This document shows positions 13,901 through 22,937 of a stretch of DNA of 64,000 nt, piece after piece. Below the pieces are notes generated by a model, which was given only the letters and a program-made list of their open reading frames with translations, was not told where the DNA came from and did no database searches. A program made the position numbers and the translations under genes. Numbering within the stretch: the first letter of the stretch is position 1; each line of letters starts with the position of its first letter. The stretch comes from Durusdinium trenchii (Eukaryota; Sar; Dinophyceae; Suessiales; Symbiodiniaceae), in the NCBI GenBank assembly GCA_963970005.1, contig CAXAMN010023662.1, forward strand, positions 702,958 to 766,957, given 5' to 3'.

Positions 13901-16900
13901 TGCTTAGCTCAAAGCCAGTGGCAGCCAAACCCCCAAGCACATGTTGTAGGGCTTGACCGACACGAACGGTCACTACACGTCAACCCCTCCTGGTGGGTCT
14001 CGCCATCTCCCCAGAAGCCCGGGGATGCCATTTCACAAAAGCCGTAGTCACACGAATAGAGCCTGCAGTCTGGCTGACATACATGCAAATCACGACTATT
14101 CCTCGATCAAACAGCACAGCGGCAACACCGAAGAAAATGCCGGTTTGAAGATGCTTCTTCCAACCTTTTGAAGTCTGACGTCTGACTCTTTCCTCCAGAA
14201 GAGATCAAGTGTCCAAATGGCGGCTGGTAAGAAGAGGCGCCTCTTGCATCCCAGTGGGCAGCTTTCACTGCAGTAAGCGTAACCGCAGGGATTCTCGCCA
14301 GCCTGGCGAAGAAGCACGATGCTCCAAGCAGTTGGAAGTGCGTGTGAAACGGTGCCTCTTGGTATGCCCATCCTGGTCCCTAGTACGTTTGACATTCAAT
14401 GCAACTGTTGCAAAGGGATATTGTTGTGCTGAGTAAGAAAGGCTGCACATGCTTGAACCTCTATGGCTCATGCCAGTCACAATGCAAAATCCTATGGATC
14501 CATCGCTGGCACCTTCTGCTTAGAGAATGTTCTGCTTACAGCCAGTCCTGCGTTCGATGAGCAAAGGAGATCTCCAGTTTTTGTGCAGAGCTGCATTGGT
14601 TCTCCTGGAATGCGCAGGGAAATCTCTCCCACAATTGGTAGGAGTTTTGGCCCACAACCCGCCACCCAAAACTGGAAATGACCGAGGTCACAAACATTCA
14701 TTCGATGCTGCAAAGCTGTTCAAACAGGTTTGTACAACAAAGGCCCAGGGAACGGATGTTCTTTCTCTCTTGAGTCGGTCACCAAAGCCACCAAAGCTGC
14801 CAAAAAGCCTGGATTGAAATGCTCTCAGTTTGCTTATTTTAACACTGTATGGCAGAAGAAGAGCTTGAAGAGCCTTTACGCCCAGATATATATATATATA
14901 TATAGAGATTTATGATATCTCTTGGGTCTATCCTAAGACCTGTAACAGTGGATGATGATGGTTAGTAAAGGCCTTGTCTAAAAATAGTAATAATTGTTTA
15001 CTGACTGTTACTGCTAATAGGACAGACCCAAGAATATCTCTATATATATATATATATAGGATTATATAGGTACAAGTAGAACTGGTACCCAAAAATCAAA
15101 TTTATCCAACAAAATACCATTGTCAAAGTCGTTGTCAACCACTGTCGGATTGAAACGGAAGGGTTGTAGGATGCGTTCCCACACTTGTGCAAGATGCTAT
15201 GTGTTGAAAGTGTGACCACTTGATAATATGTTTCGTATCCCTTGTGAAGTTGTCTGCTAACTTCTGACCCGCGGTGTGAGAGGAGCAGACTCCTGAGGCA
15301 ATGCCTTCGCCGCCCGCAAGGTCATCTCTTGAACTGCCTGAAGCTGAATCACCTGCCAAATCAAGGATGGTTCCCGTCCAAAGAAGCAACCTCAGTTCCT
15401 GATACTGGGAGTGTAGTGAAGGACAATTCATCATTCCCTTGATGGTCTCTTGGGATCTCAGTCTCATCTTCAAACACATGACACTTGTATGAACAGTACC
15501 GTAACAGCTGCCTGGTCTCCGGCTGTGAAGGTCACTGTGTCGCTGCTGCTTCTGGACACATAGCTGGCGAAGGGGCCGACAAAGGACAGGCCTTAGCATA
15601 CTCTGATTACATCTGGCCTGAAACGTCGGAGCTTCAAGACCAGTTGATCAAATAAACTGGAAAATCGGAAGTGAATCTGCCCACACTTGGATGTACACCT
15701 TTGCCATCATCGGAGAGCGCTAAGCAGTCTGAAGCAATCACGGCCAAGATTCTACTGAAATGCATCAAACAAGCATATATCAAACCTCCAGTAATGTTTT
15801 TCGCGAGCGAAAGTAAGCGCAACCCTTGAGTGGAACAGCGGCATTGCCTGAACGCCACATAGCTTGAGATAGCTTGAGGTAGTCGGCGCTTGGGATGCAC
15901 AGGATGATCCAAGGCACCCTTGCCCACATCCAGGTAGACGTGGCGCTGCTCTCCGCTCGCGGCAAACAGCTCCGTTGGAGAAGTGAAGGGCAGGTCCCCA
16001 GTATACGGCCTCGGCGACACTGAATCTGGTGAAGCAGTTCTCAGAAATTTGGTGAAACAGTAGCAAGTGCATTGCTACGTACTAGGAACAAGGGCGTGAC
16101 AAGGGGTGGTGCGGCAAGCTGAGAGTGTGCAACCGCCACATATCAGAGTTCTTGAGCCGGACGAGTGAAAGTTGTGGGTTTTGCGGGATGGGAAGTGATT
16201 TGTGAGAGGTTGAGGCAAAGGCTCAGGGGTCCAAACGCATCCACTTCTGAATGAAAGCATGAACAAAAACGTGAAGCATAGAAGGATGAATGGGCCTTGA
16301 AAACCACAAGCCGCAAAAGTGGATGTACCACCAGCTCTTTCACAAATTTCAGTGGATTCAGGATGTAATTCCTATAGGAACAGGACATCTGGAAATACCT
16401 ATGAACCCAGCACACGCCGAATTTAGTCTAGCCATTTCATCTGGTCACTCGAAGTGTCACCTATGCTTTTCTTCCAGTATAGCCTAGGCCCTATGCATCA
16501 GGCTCATTCCGTGGCTGATGCATAGACTCTAAGCCCCCAAGCACCACTGACAGGAGCTCTCGCGCCGTGACGTTGAAGAGTCGCCCTGGGCGCCAACGGC
16601 TAGGAGGAGTCCAAAGAGGGACAGGGGACAGACAGGAAGGTCCGTCCCCCGCGTGTTTTGATGTGTTTTCCGCCGTTTGGAGCCATGTTTTCACTCTATG
16701 TTCGCAAACGGCTTGTGCTTTTGGGGTGGCTTCTGGCACTGGCTCAAGGCAAGGGACCAGTCTCACAGCGACACCAAGAGGGACGCCCGGCCAAACCACG
16801 CAAACGAACGTCTGGTCAAGCTACATCGTTCCTGGATCCAGCTCTTTAGCATCCAGACTATTGAAGGAGGTTTGGGGATGGGTCGTCTGATTGCCTGCAG

Positions 16901-17769
16901 TTTATAGACCAAATCCTGGTGTGACACATGAGTTCTGAATCAGCAGTTCTGGATAAATTTGGATGCGGCCAGACACTAGGCGCGCCGTCGTGGATCCCTT
17001 CCTATGAACCATCCACTACTGGTGGATGGGACACCCATTTTTGGCTTTGGCATCCCGAAGATCCATCCAAGTGCCCCGACCACAGAAGTCCAAGGAAAGC
17101 AGTGGCACTGATGCCACCACTAAGAGAGAGGAGGCCTTGAGAGGGCAAAGCATGCAAGTCATCATCATGGCATCATGGTGCATGGGTTTGGTGACTTTGG
17201 TGAGTAACTTTTAAGGTCTTTGAAGGAGGAATATTGCAGTTACTGCCAGAGAGATGCCTGGAAGCATTCTTTTCAGGTGAAGAGAATGTGCCTTGAAGGA
17301 AGGTGGAACAAACCATGTCTGGTGTCCGAATGCCGAACATCTTTGTCTGCACCTCTCTGAACTTCATTGTGGTCACCGTCATCATCGCGCCTGCGGCAAG
17401 CGATCCTCGGCATCCTCGCGCAAAAAGCCGAGGTGTTCAGAAGCTGAAAAATGTTTGCTTTCGAACAGAATGATATATGTTGTTCTTCATGAATTATTCC
17501 AAACACTCCTGCAAACCTTTTTTGAGAGGTATGTGCCAGGTAATGCCAGGTATGTCTTACAGAGAGGAGGCACCCCACCAACACCTGCTTCCAAAACAAC
17601 CAAGCATTTCAACCGGCCAAACGGCCGTTCTCCACTCCTCATAATCAGGCCACGGTCACGGTCCTCCACCCTCCACCCGTCCTCCACCCGCTCGGCAAGG
17701 CAACGCCGCAAGGGCATGCTGGCGTCCTGCCCACTGGGCGCCGGCAAGGCCGCTTTGAGCTTCACCAAA
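1859..17769 (-). CDS. Cluster of minus-strand exons of a large secreted or surface-type protein (LamG / Cys-rich / EGF-like)
   Basis: Span entry for about 20 candidate exons, listed separately below. Nearly all good exons between 1.9 and 17.8 kb are on the minus strand; neighbouring ones often keep frame, and several have strong acceptors and GTGAGT, GTAAGC or GTGAGG donors. The products are typical of extracellular proteins: a LamG-like segment near 9 kb, a CxxxxCxxxCxxxC segment near 14.3 kb, a Cys-rich segment near 6.75 kb and an EGF-like segment near 1.9 kb. A frame that ends in a clean stop at 3725 could be the true C-terminus, in which case the 1.9 and 2.8 kb exons belong to another gene. 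No start was identified. One gene or several cannot be decided from sequence alone. Confidence 0.4.
2761..2921 (-). CDS. Coding exon, acidic then helical, family unknown
   Basis: The acceptor is CCGCTTAG at 2929-2922 and the donor is GTCCAG after CGCCAG. About three quarters of third codon positions are G or C, higher than in the overlapping plus frames. The peptide starts LDYDDPTLSCARCPGEAP and ends in a helix-prone stretch with WEQAETMRRVERGA. Family not recognised. Confidence 0.45.
3725..3848 (-). CDS. Possible C-terminal exon, family unknown
   Basis: An excellent acceptor (CCTTTCCTTTCTTCCAG) precedes a frame reading GVVAWEVVLFSYTSQWIMAG, then MNTDNVGKVFMTLLDSVESP and a TGA stop. The hydrophobic start and clean stop suggest the end of a protein. 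No plus-strand frame here looks coding. The frame needs a phase-2 donor upstream, while the nearest candidate exon at 4197-4074 has its best donor in phase 0, so an exon may be missing between them. Confidence 0.5.
4074..4197 (-). CDS. Candidate exon with strong splice sites on both strands
   Basis: Minus strand: acceptor CTACTTACAG and donor GTGAGG enclose SPLGTLLELFGSRLSPSQVE and then RLAVPEYLDGLVGR. The plus strand of the same stretch also has a good acceptor (near 4095) and a GTAAGT donor (4200) around an open frame containing DGDSLEPNSSSNVPNGD. Minus is preferred because both neighbours are minus, but the strand is not settled. Confidence 0.4.
4524..4628 (-). CDS. Coding exon, family unknown
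   Basis: Acceptor GAACGCGCAG, then a frame reading VAVVEVWGGASATSVSLEAR followed by a basic stretch ending HVLFVK. The proposed end is a GA-type donor (AAAG then GAAAGG), which fits dinoflagellate usage. The frame stays open beyond it to about 4503. No family recognised. Confidence 0.4.
5026..5150. repeat. Local direct repeats related to the left-edge element
   Basis: TGTAAAACCACC followed by a GGAATT word occurs at 5026 and 5123; GATTCTATAGA occurs twice between them; TCTATAGAGG then GGCAGGGGAT resembles 249-275. TGTAAAACATTGTAAAACC at 5019 recurs at 37722. Confidence 0.5.
5437..5599 (-). CDS. Coding exon, family unknown
   Basis: Acceptor GGGTATATAG and donor GTGTGA. The frame reads NATVYDADHHILGQLGYVTL, then an Ala/Arg-rich helix (ALAEAAQAARRFREG) and VGVRHSE. 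GC-rich third positions favour this strand and frame. It lies in the minus-strand cluster; a further GC-rich minus frame sits at about 5920-5810 but is ambiguous. Confidence 0.5.
6694..6826 (-). CDS. Cys-rich exon
   Basis: Acceptor GATTTCTCCAG and a GTGCTG donor after TGCACAG. A Pro/Thr-rich start leads to TQCRAGYEQCHQMPGICMEE followed by Cys-Thr: four cysteines in about 20 residues, as in small disulfide modules of secreted proteins. This is consistent with the LamG-like exons two kilobases upstream in the same orientation. No specific family assigned. Confidence 0.45.
7187..7256 (-). CDS. Short coding exon
   Basis: A strong pyrimidine-rich acceptor (CTTCCTCACCCCTTCTATAG) and a GAG-GTGTTT donor enclose 70 bases. 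The favoured frame reads PYEQRDGSACHARPRQNVEH; a second frame is also open. Frame choice is uncertain. Confidence 0.4.
7678..7828 (-). CDS. Coding exon, family unknown
   Basis: Acceptor GCTCGCCTACAG and donor GTCAGT after CCCCTGGGC. The frame reads IEQMVFRSRFTSLHLYRPLR, then ALDTLTLGFQITELRRLA and ACNTPLG. It follows the 8.2 kb exon on the minus strand and probably belongs to the same protein. Confidence 0.5.
8151..8281 (-). CDS. Coding exon downstream of LamG-like segment
   Basis: Acceptor GGAGCCCCAG. The frame reads FPEVLSSGRPYYDLAMYTAQ, then LDEVFLGQSTASSVWPGQCA. The LDEVFLG part resembles the end of LamG/concanavalin domains, where an (I/L)DEV strand precedes a short turn. The donor is set at GTTGGATC but GTGTGG, somewhat earlier, is also possible. 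Confidence 0.5.
8455..8493. repeat. AT microsatellite
   Basis: Interrupted (AT)n, in an intron-like AT-rich stretch of the minus-strand cluster. Confidence 0.9.
8705..9332 (-). CDS. LamG / concanavalin-like segment, three exons
   Basis: Exons 9332-~9190, 9057-8984 and 8935-8705. The first reads RLSSQDSTISSSSFSWDNAR followed by EPWRHVAVTVTQNV and NIFFYVE; W-x-HVAVT followed by a YV(D/E) strand is the hallmark of LamG-type beta-sandwich domains that bind glycans or matrix proteins. The second exon reads HFFTSGGMRAWMAKDQTLGR and has a GTGAGT donor. The third has acceptor TCTTACAG and reads VMGFAELEGFFLDIG, then AAMDILEAPYIIPEHRDVFH. The second-to-third junction keeps phase 0. The first-to-second junction is unresolved. 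The product is probably extracellular. Confidence 0.6.
9360..10400. other. No convincing exon
   Basis: Several 60- to 85-codon frames occur on both strands, but none has supporting splice sites or coding composition. Presumed intron of the minus-strand cluster. At 10425-10790 a Cys-rich minus frame and a plus frame compete and neither is accepted. Confidence 0.4.
11004..11252 (-). CDS. Open frame of about 80 codons with a second frame overlapping its end
   Basis: The minus frame starts with ATG (MEFTKDMRKQFCLVKNGLSA), reads VERVRVSSITGGIHYDHYFL and stops after EGHW. From about 11025 to 10831 a different minus frame is open and protein-like (WLRWRLRRIPLNIDKDPCDW, then GRTTYGWPFKAL). This may be two exons or one exon broken by a frameshift. 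No family recognised. Confidence 0.35.
   Translation of the reverse strand: MEFTKDMRKQFCLVKNGLSARTNLDQPPCQWHETNDTLLTTLREKNSEDHGSRVERVRVSSITGGIHYDHYFLKKLCQEGHW
12095..12300 (-). CDS. GC-rich coding exon of the extracellular cluster
   Basis: The frame reads FLEASQFSSVANFTTTGRGA, then ADGCEITLAFVAAKPPAQSA, with strongly GC-rich third positions. A likely acceptor is CTGGAG before GCCTCG. The Ser/Thr-rich strand pattern and single Cys resemble beta-sandwich ectodomain sequence, but no family is certain. The 3' end is not fixed. Confidence 0.45.
13128..13200. repeat. Degenerate CACCGGTCACCA tandem
   Basis: Words such as GGTCACCAC, GTTCACCAC and GGTCACCAC recur about seven times. It lies beside a minus GTGAGT at 13136, which makes a nearby exon possible but unproven. 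Confidence 0.6.
14240..14671 (-). CDS. Two joined exons with Cys-rich, EGF-like content
   Basis: Exon 14671-14540 has acceptor GGTCATTTCCAG and a GTAAGC donor, is exactly 132 bases and reads FWVAGCGPKLLPIVGEISLR, then CTKTGDLLCSSNAGLA. The next exon starts at 14302 after CTTCTTCGCCAG in the same phase and reads AGENPCGYAYCSESCPLGCK. Together they give seven cysteines, with CxxxxCxxxCxxxC at the end, as in disulfide-rich ectodomains. The 3' end of the second exon is approximate. The first exon is one of the best supported in the cluster. Confidence 0.6.
14885..15059. mobile_element. Family B element inside a longer inverted repeat with (AT) ends
   Basis: The core at 14923-15030 has ends TGGGTCTATCC and TGGGTCTGTCC (inverted) and interior GGATGATGATGGTTAGTAAA. 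Outside it, TATATATATATAGAGAT and its complement extend the inverted repeat to about 45 bp per side, so the whole can fold into a long hairpin. Confidence 0.7.
15340..15599 (-). CDS. Two joined exons, beta-strand-rich
   Basis: The first exon ends at 15485 with a GTGTCA donor and reads CPEAAATVTFTAGDQAAVTV, then LFIQ. The second starts at 15398 after CAGTATCAG and reads ELRLLLWTGTILDLAGD. The join is phase 0 to phase 0. Alternating hydrophobic residues suggest beta structure. The acceptor of the first exon was not located. Confidence 0.45.
15850..16010 (-). CDS. GC-rich coding exon, frame uncertain
   Basis: The preferred frame reads YTGDLPFTSPTELFAASGEQ, then RHVYLDVGKGALDHPVHPK. A second minus frame is also open with similar composition. 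It belongs by position to the minus cluster. Splice sites were not clearly resolved. Confidence 0.35.
16500..16680 (-). CDS. Candidate exon
   Basis: Minus frame with WTPPSRWRPGRLFNVTAREL and LLSVVLGGLESMHQ. A long plus frame also covers this stretch, so the strand rests mainly on the neighbours. No domain recognised. Confidence 0.3.
16990..17130 (-). CDS. Candidate exon
   Basis: After a pyrimidine-rich acceptor (CCTCCTCTCTCTTAG) the minus frame reads VVASVPLLSLDFCGRGTWMD, then LRDAKAKNGCPIHQ. A plus frame (about 16931-17140) is also open. Strand uncertain. Confidence 0.3.
17600..17769 (-). CDS. Coding exon, highest-coordinate member of the cluster
   Basis: The frame reads VKLKAALPAPSGQDASMPLR, then RVEDGWRVEDRDRGLIM and GRLKCLVVLEA before a GTGTTG donor. 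Third positions are GC-rich. It lies just below the stop at about 17974, so it may be the first recognised exon of the cluster gene. Confidence 0.4.
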
Positions 17770-17973
17770 ACGCCTCAGGCGTTTGAAGCGGGAGATGTCG
17801 GGATGCGTTGGGAGATGTGGGGAGGTGGGGTCAGAATCTTGATATGTTGCCTAGACACGTCAGAGCGTATGCTTAAAAAAGCGTCTTTTTGAGATCTGTC
17901 CTGTTCCTTCACGGGATGGTTGGAGAGGTCGATTATTTCTTCCACAGCTTTTCCTTGCAGCCTTGCACCAACC

Positions 17974-19948
17974 TATGAGAGGTCGATTGTTTCTTCCAGG
18001 GCGCCATTGACGGCATCCTGGACGATGTCCACAGCGGAGACGGTCGCTGTGAGCGGGGAGAACTTCATGTTGCAATTGAACTCTGACCTGGGATGCTTTG
18101 GACAGCTGGAAGTGGAATAGGGAAAATAATGGAAATTTTCAGAATATCAGAATACGATAGAACACATATCATGAGGGAATGGGACTTCGACAGCTAAGAA
18201 GGGGCACTGACGGCATGAATTTGGTGTTGGTTTGCTGTTGGTTGGGAATCCTCCAACCCAGGCTTGAAGAACAGGTTTGACGTCCATTGAATTCATCCAT
18301 GATTGGAAACACCGGCGAACCGTTCTTCACGTGCCAGCCTCCTGAAACATGGCCATGCATGCTTATCCTAGCAACATCTGTGACGTGGCTTCTGAAGAAC
18401 CATGGAATTTGGTGATACACTGGGCATCATGACCCTTGCATCACGAATCTTCGCGGAAAGTGTCACTTTTCCCAACAACAAGCAAGGGGCTTTAGATTCG
18501 ATATGCTTATATTAGATCTCTATATTTGGCCTGAACTTCAGAGAACCTCAAACCACTCAACCAGCCCAAGGTGTGTAAAGCGTTTGCTCTGACGTGTCTG
18601 TGTCTCCTCTTACCGCGGGTCCAAATGGGTCCAAAACTTCTTGTCAAGCAACAAGGCAGCAAAGGCAGCCACCTGTTTGTGCCGTGGCCACGCGTGGGGA
18701 AGAATCAACCGCCAATATACATCCTTGATCATCCTCCGGCAAGCTAACATTGCACATCGTAGTGTCATAGCACCTGCTAAAGCCTGCACCTTCACGGTGA
18801 TAGAACACTTTACTTCGTTTGTTTGCCAATTTTTATCAACCATTTCAGCCACCTCAGCATGACAGCATGAACCTCAGCCCCCCCCGTGTCCCATCGACTA
18901 AGGCACCTCTAGCGCCAGTGAAGCACCACTGAGCAAGGCCTCCAGTGCACGACGCAGGTAGTCGAAGGCACTCAGTTGCATCACATTGCCTCGACAATCA
19001 CCGCGGGCCATCGAGGACGTTGGAAGGAGTGAGGCAAACAAGGGCCGGCGACAATTGGGATTGGGGAAGCAAGGACTGTTCTGCAAGAGCTTCAAGGTTC
19101 GTTCTAACTTCAGACTGTGTAGGGATCCTTTTTTCCCTGGATGAGGACAAAATGGATACACATGGACTTTCACCTCAAGCCATGTCAAGGTTTCTTCTCT
19201 TAGACAGCGCCAGCGCCAGGTGTACCCAAGAGTTCTTCCAGCGTTCAAGCTGCTACGCAATCAGTTCTGCCATGTGCCACACTGAGCCGAAGGGAGCTGG
19301 ACCCTGAAAGCCCCTTCGCGCAGGTCCACCCCCCCCTCCTCGCGCGCGGGTCTAGCCCTTGCTCATACGAAGGTTTTCCTCGCAGAAAACCCCCAGGGCC
19401 CCAGGGGGCGGCGGAGTATAGGGGGAGATGCCATGAGTTGTCGTGCTTTCTCTGAGGACCCTGGCCAACATCCATCAAAGAGATCACCCCATCCTGCGAA
19501 GTGGCATTCCACAGCTCAAGATCCATGCTTGGTGGCGTGGGGTCTGGGTCTGGGTCACTGAGCTTGGGCTTCAACGATCCAAACGGCGACTGGAGGGTTC
19601 TACAAGAAACATCGGGTATGAATACCCATCACGATGCGGCTAACATTCCAGGAGTGAAAGTATTCGAGAAATGCAGCTTCCATCAGCTTCTGTTCAACCT
19701 GGCTTGACCTGCGTCTATTGGCCCATCGCACTACAGTTTCTGCCCGTTTATGCATGTCTGTGTCTTTTTGAGGAGCAGCTGAGTAGAGAACGCAAACTGG
19801 CGCAAACAAGATCGTTGTTCTGAAGATCGTTGTTCTGACCTGATATGCCAGAATCAAACCCAAGTACCCACCTCACTCCGTAAATGTCAGTCCTGAGAAT
19901 CAAGTTCTTGTGCAAGATCCTGGCATTTGGGCTGCATACAGGCTGCAA
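17974..19948 (-). CDS. Minus-strand gene, at least five exons, family unknown
   Basis: Candidate exons: 19948-19884 (acceptor CTCCTTGCAG, donor GTGAGG, reading PVCSPNARILHKNLILRTDI); about 19560-19320 (DLELWNATSQDGVISLMDVG, then GGFLRGKPSYEQGLDPRA); about 19025-18906 (ARGDCRGNVMQLSAFDYLRR, ALEALLSGASLALE, donor GTGCCT); about 18798-18611 (VYWRLILPHAWPRHKQVAAF, donor GTAAGA); and 18082-17974 (acceptor CCCAGGTCAG, NMKFSPLTATVSAVDIVQDA, then NGALEETIDLS and a TAG stop). The last is a plausible C-terminus. GTGAGG and GTAAGA are strong donors. Phases were not checked across every junction, and no family was recognised. Confidence 0.4.
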
Positions 19949-20200
19949 GGAGTCAAAATCCGATCATTAGCATCAACAACAAAACATTTACCAGTGGGTA
20001 AGACTGTAAATCCTCAACTAATTAATGCCTATCTCCACAAGGTTCTCTCTCTCTCTCTACAGGGCCACAGAATCAGCCAGGATGGCTCAAGCCTCTGATC
20101 TAAAGAACGTTGGCAGAAGAAAACAAATTGCCTGGCTAAGCTACTACTTGCTCACCTTCATGCTGCAAGTCGACGTGTGAAAACACAGCCCTCTCCTGCG

Positions 20201-20521
20201 CAGGGCCGGAGAGCCAGCCACTGCCACAATTGGCCGCCAGAATGGGCGCAGAGGTCAAGAGATTGGAGAGATCCGTGGCCAAGGCCCTCACCGGAAGAGC
20301 TGTTTGAATGTGAAAGAAGAGGGTCGATTTGGCTTGGAGGTGAAGGGGCTCAAACCGGATGGAATGAGATATTCTTGGTGGTTAAGTCTCTGAACTGAAC
20401 ATTCCATGCTGAGAACTTGCTGTTGGAAGTCCAACTTCTAAAGGCAAAAAGCAAGGCAAAAAGAGAGGGGGAGTTTTTGAAGGAGCTCATCTCCATCGAA
20501 ATCGAGGAATTGCTGCAAGGC
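20201..20521 (+). CDS. Possible plus-strand coiled-coil exons
   Basis: Two plus frames read LAARMGAEVKRLERSVAKAL (about 20218-20310) and ENLLLEVQLLKAKSKAKREG, then EFLKELISIEIEELLQ (20413-20521, ending at a GC-type donor AAGGCTAG). Lys/Glu-rich heptads suggest a coiled coil. Caution: the minus strand of the second stretch is a pyrimidine tract ending in TTTAG, and such tracts give Lys/Glu-rich frames on the other strand by chance. Confidence 0.3.
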
Positions 20522-20790
20522 TAGTAAACCGAATCAATAGGATCGATGGGATCAAAACATAGCTGTAGAATTCTGTAGACGCGCGGACTCTGTGAAAGCT
20601 GAGAGACCCAAACCACTCTGACATTATTCCCCATCACTTCCCTTTTCGCAGTCAAGGCACAAAAGAGATGCTGGCAGCGCCGCTGCCCCTGAAGGAAAGA
20701 TTTAAAGACAAAAAAACTGACACCATGGGTGCGAGTGTCTGAATTGTCCCGTTCTAGAGACTGTACCAAACAATGGCCCCTACTGTTCTT

Positions 20791-20857
20791 GGCCGCTTAT
20801 AGGAGCAAGGACGCTACTAGGGGCTCCTGGCATCGCTACTAGGAGCAAGGACGCACT
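20791..20857. repeat. Dispersed CTACTAGG-type modular repeat
   Basis: Contains CTACTAGGAGCAAGGACGC and CTACTAGGGGCTCCTGGCA, the reverse complements of modules seen at 30.3, 51.4 and 54.3 kb. It lies 0.75 kb before the 59-bp array, which uses related modules. Confidence 0.8.
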
Positions 20858-21377
20858 ATGAGAATTCCAGCAAATCCCATGCGCTCTGATCTTTTGAGAC
20901 AAACGCCGTGGAACAAAGTAGAAACCTCGTGGCATGCTCTTCACAAGCCTTCATGGCTATATAGTTGTGCCCGTTGCATTCACAAAGTTGTCGCACATTC
21001 ACGGCTCCACAATCGTTCGCTACCCATTGGTGTTGGGCCTCCCTATAAAATTACACACCCAAATGGTGTATGGCTCAAAAATAGGATACCATATGATACC
21101 ATCACATCCAGACCTATCCAAACCCACTCTTGAACTTTTGAGGAATCAACTGGAGCCATCTTCATCCAGCAACACCAAAACCTCCTGGCATCTCAGGAGT
21201 TGTGGCGGGTGGAGGTGTACTACTTCAAAGACTCTTGGTAGTACCTACTTCTATCTAGTTGGTGTATGACTCACACTAAGATATAACTACCTATCCATTT
21301 GTTTCCCTCTTTTGGAGCGCATCGGTTTAAGAAATTGTTCAAGGCACCCTCTAACAAAGGAAGACATGTGAAGAAAT

Positions 21378-21399
21378 GATCCCATCCCATCCCATCCCA
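21378..21399. repeat. CCCAT pentanucleotide repeat
   Basis: Four copies of ATCCC/CCCAT. Confidence 0.85.
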
Positions 21400-21607
21400 A
21401 ACATCATACCCAAACCCCCCAAAAAAATCACGTGGCCTTTTCCTCCAAAGGGAACCACATTCCAATCTCCCCCACCTCCTTGTGGCGCCAGTGCTGTGCT
21501 CGGCTGCACCAAGTGGGTCAAGCTGCTCACCCGGTCCTCGTCCACGCGGAGACGGTCCACGGCGGTAGTGGTGAGACGGGTGGTGAGACAGGGTGACCTT
21601 TGCAGCG

Positions 21608-22012
21608 ACTAGTAGTAACAAGAAGCTACTAGGAACAAGTGCATCGCTAGTAGTAACAAGTGCCTTACTAGTAGTAACAAGAAGCTACTAGGAACAAGTG
21701 CATCGCTAGTAGTAACAAGTGCCTTACTAGTAGTAACAAGAAGCTACTAGGGACAAGTGCATCGCTAGTAGTAACAAGTGCCTTACTAGTAGTAACAAGA
21801 AGCTACTAGGAACAAGTGCATCGCTAGTAGTAACAAGTGCCTTACTAGTAGTAACAAGAAGCTACTAGGAACAAGTGCATCGCTAGTAGTAACAAGTGCC
21901 TTACTAGTAGTAACAAGAAGCTACTAGGAACAAGTGCATCGCTAGTAGTAACAAGTGCCTTACCAGTAGTAACAAGAAGCTACTAGGAACAAGTGCATCG
22001 CTAGTAGTAACA
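21608..22012. repeat. 59-bp tandem repeat array, about 7 units
   Basis: The period is 59 bp, built from three sub-units of 17 to 21 bp that all start CTAGTAG or CTACTAGG (for example CTAGTAGTAACAAGAAG). Units differ at only one or two positions, so the array is young. Confidence 0.95.
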
Positions 22013-22268
22013 ATAAGAATTTAATTAGAATTGTACAACTTCCTTCTGATCTCTTGTTCAATTCGACCTATTGTAGGTCACCATCTATCACTAGCAACTT
22101 CCTTCAATACATATTATCAAATATTTTGCTCTTCTCGGTAACTTTGGAAAAATATCAGAGAGCAAAATACATATGATTTATGATCACTCGCATGTTGAAC
22201 AGAAAACGCGGGCAATTTCCAGGGGTGCAACATGTCCTTTCAAAAAAAGAAGGCGTCTCAACCCATAC

Positions 22269-22375
22269 CACCGCGTGCTGCTTCACCTCGCGGCGCTTGG
22301 GTCTCTCCGCGCCGCTCTCTGCGCAGGTCACAAAGATGCGTTCCCACGGCTGGGAGTTTGGACGGCGGGACTGAC
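22269..22375 (-). CDS. GC-rich coding exon
   Basis: Acceptor AGGTCACCAG and donor GTATGG enclose a frame reading RRPNSQPWERIFVTCAESGA, then ERPKRREVKQHAV. More than 80 percent of third positions are G or C, clearly higher than in plus frames. It is isolated from other minus exons. Confidence 0.4.
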
Positions 22376-22937
22376 CTGGTGACCTGTGGGTGCCCTTCAT
22401 TTGATAATTGTCCACAAAAAAATAAACGAGAACGCACATGAACACACCCCTACGATCCCCTAAGAGTCATCTGACTGACTAATGAGTATACGAAGTGATG
22501 GGAACACAGCAGGTTCCCCAAACCACAGCCACCTTTTGCACTGTGAACAGCTCCTGCAAGATACTTCGCATCCCGCTGAGGGCCAAGTCTGCAAAGCCTC
22601 TCACGAGGCAAGGCCGAAATGCATGACAACATATATGAATATATGAATATATATGACAACCACCATGGAGATGGCTGCCATTTGACATCGTTCCGCGTAG
22701 AGGGGTTTAAACACAGAAGTCATCTAAGGGCAAAATTGCAAAAACATGGCAAAAGCCGCAGTTCTCACAATCAACTTCGCAGGGCCTAAAGAAACCTAAC
22801 AGTGCTAGAAAAAAAAAAACGGTGCCCCCTCTTTTGTTCTTCATCTAAGTTCGTTGCTTTGAACATCCAAGAAAGGACTTCGGAAATGACTGCGTCTTCC
22901 CGTCTTCCTGAAGCCGACGCATCTCTTTTTGGCCCAG

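Noticed and set aside
20078-20092. ATGGCTCAAG resembling the end of the dinoflagellate spliced leader (also complement at 61533)
   Set aside because: Only about 9 bases match and the preceding CCATTTT part is missing, so no relic of trans-splicing can be claimed.
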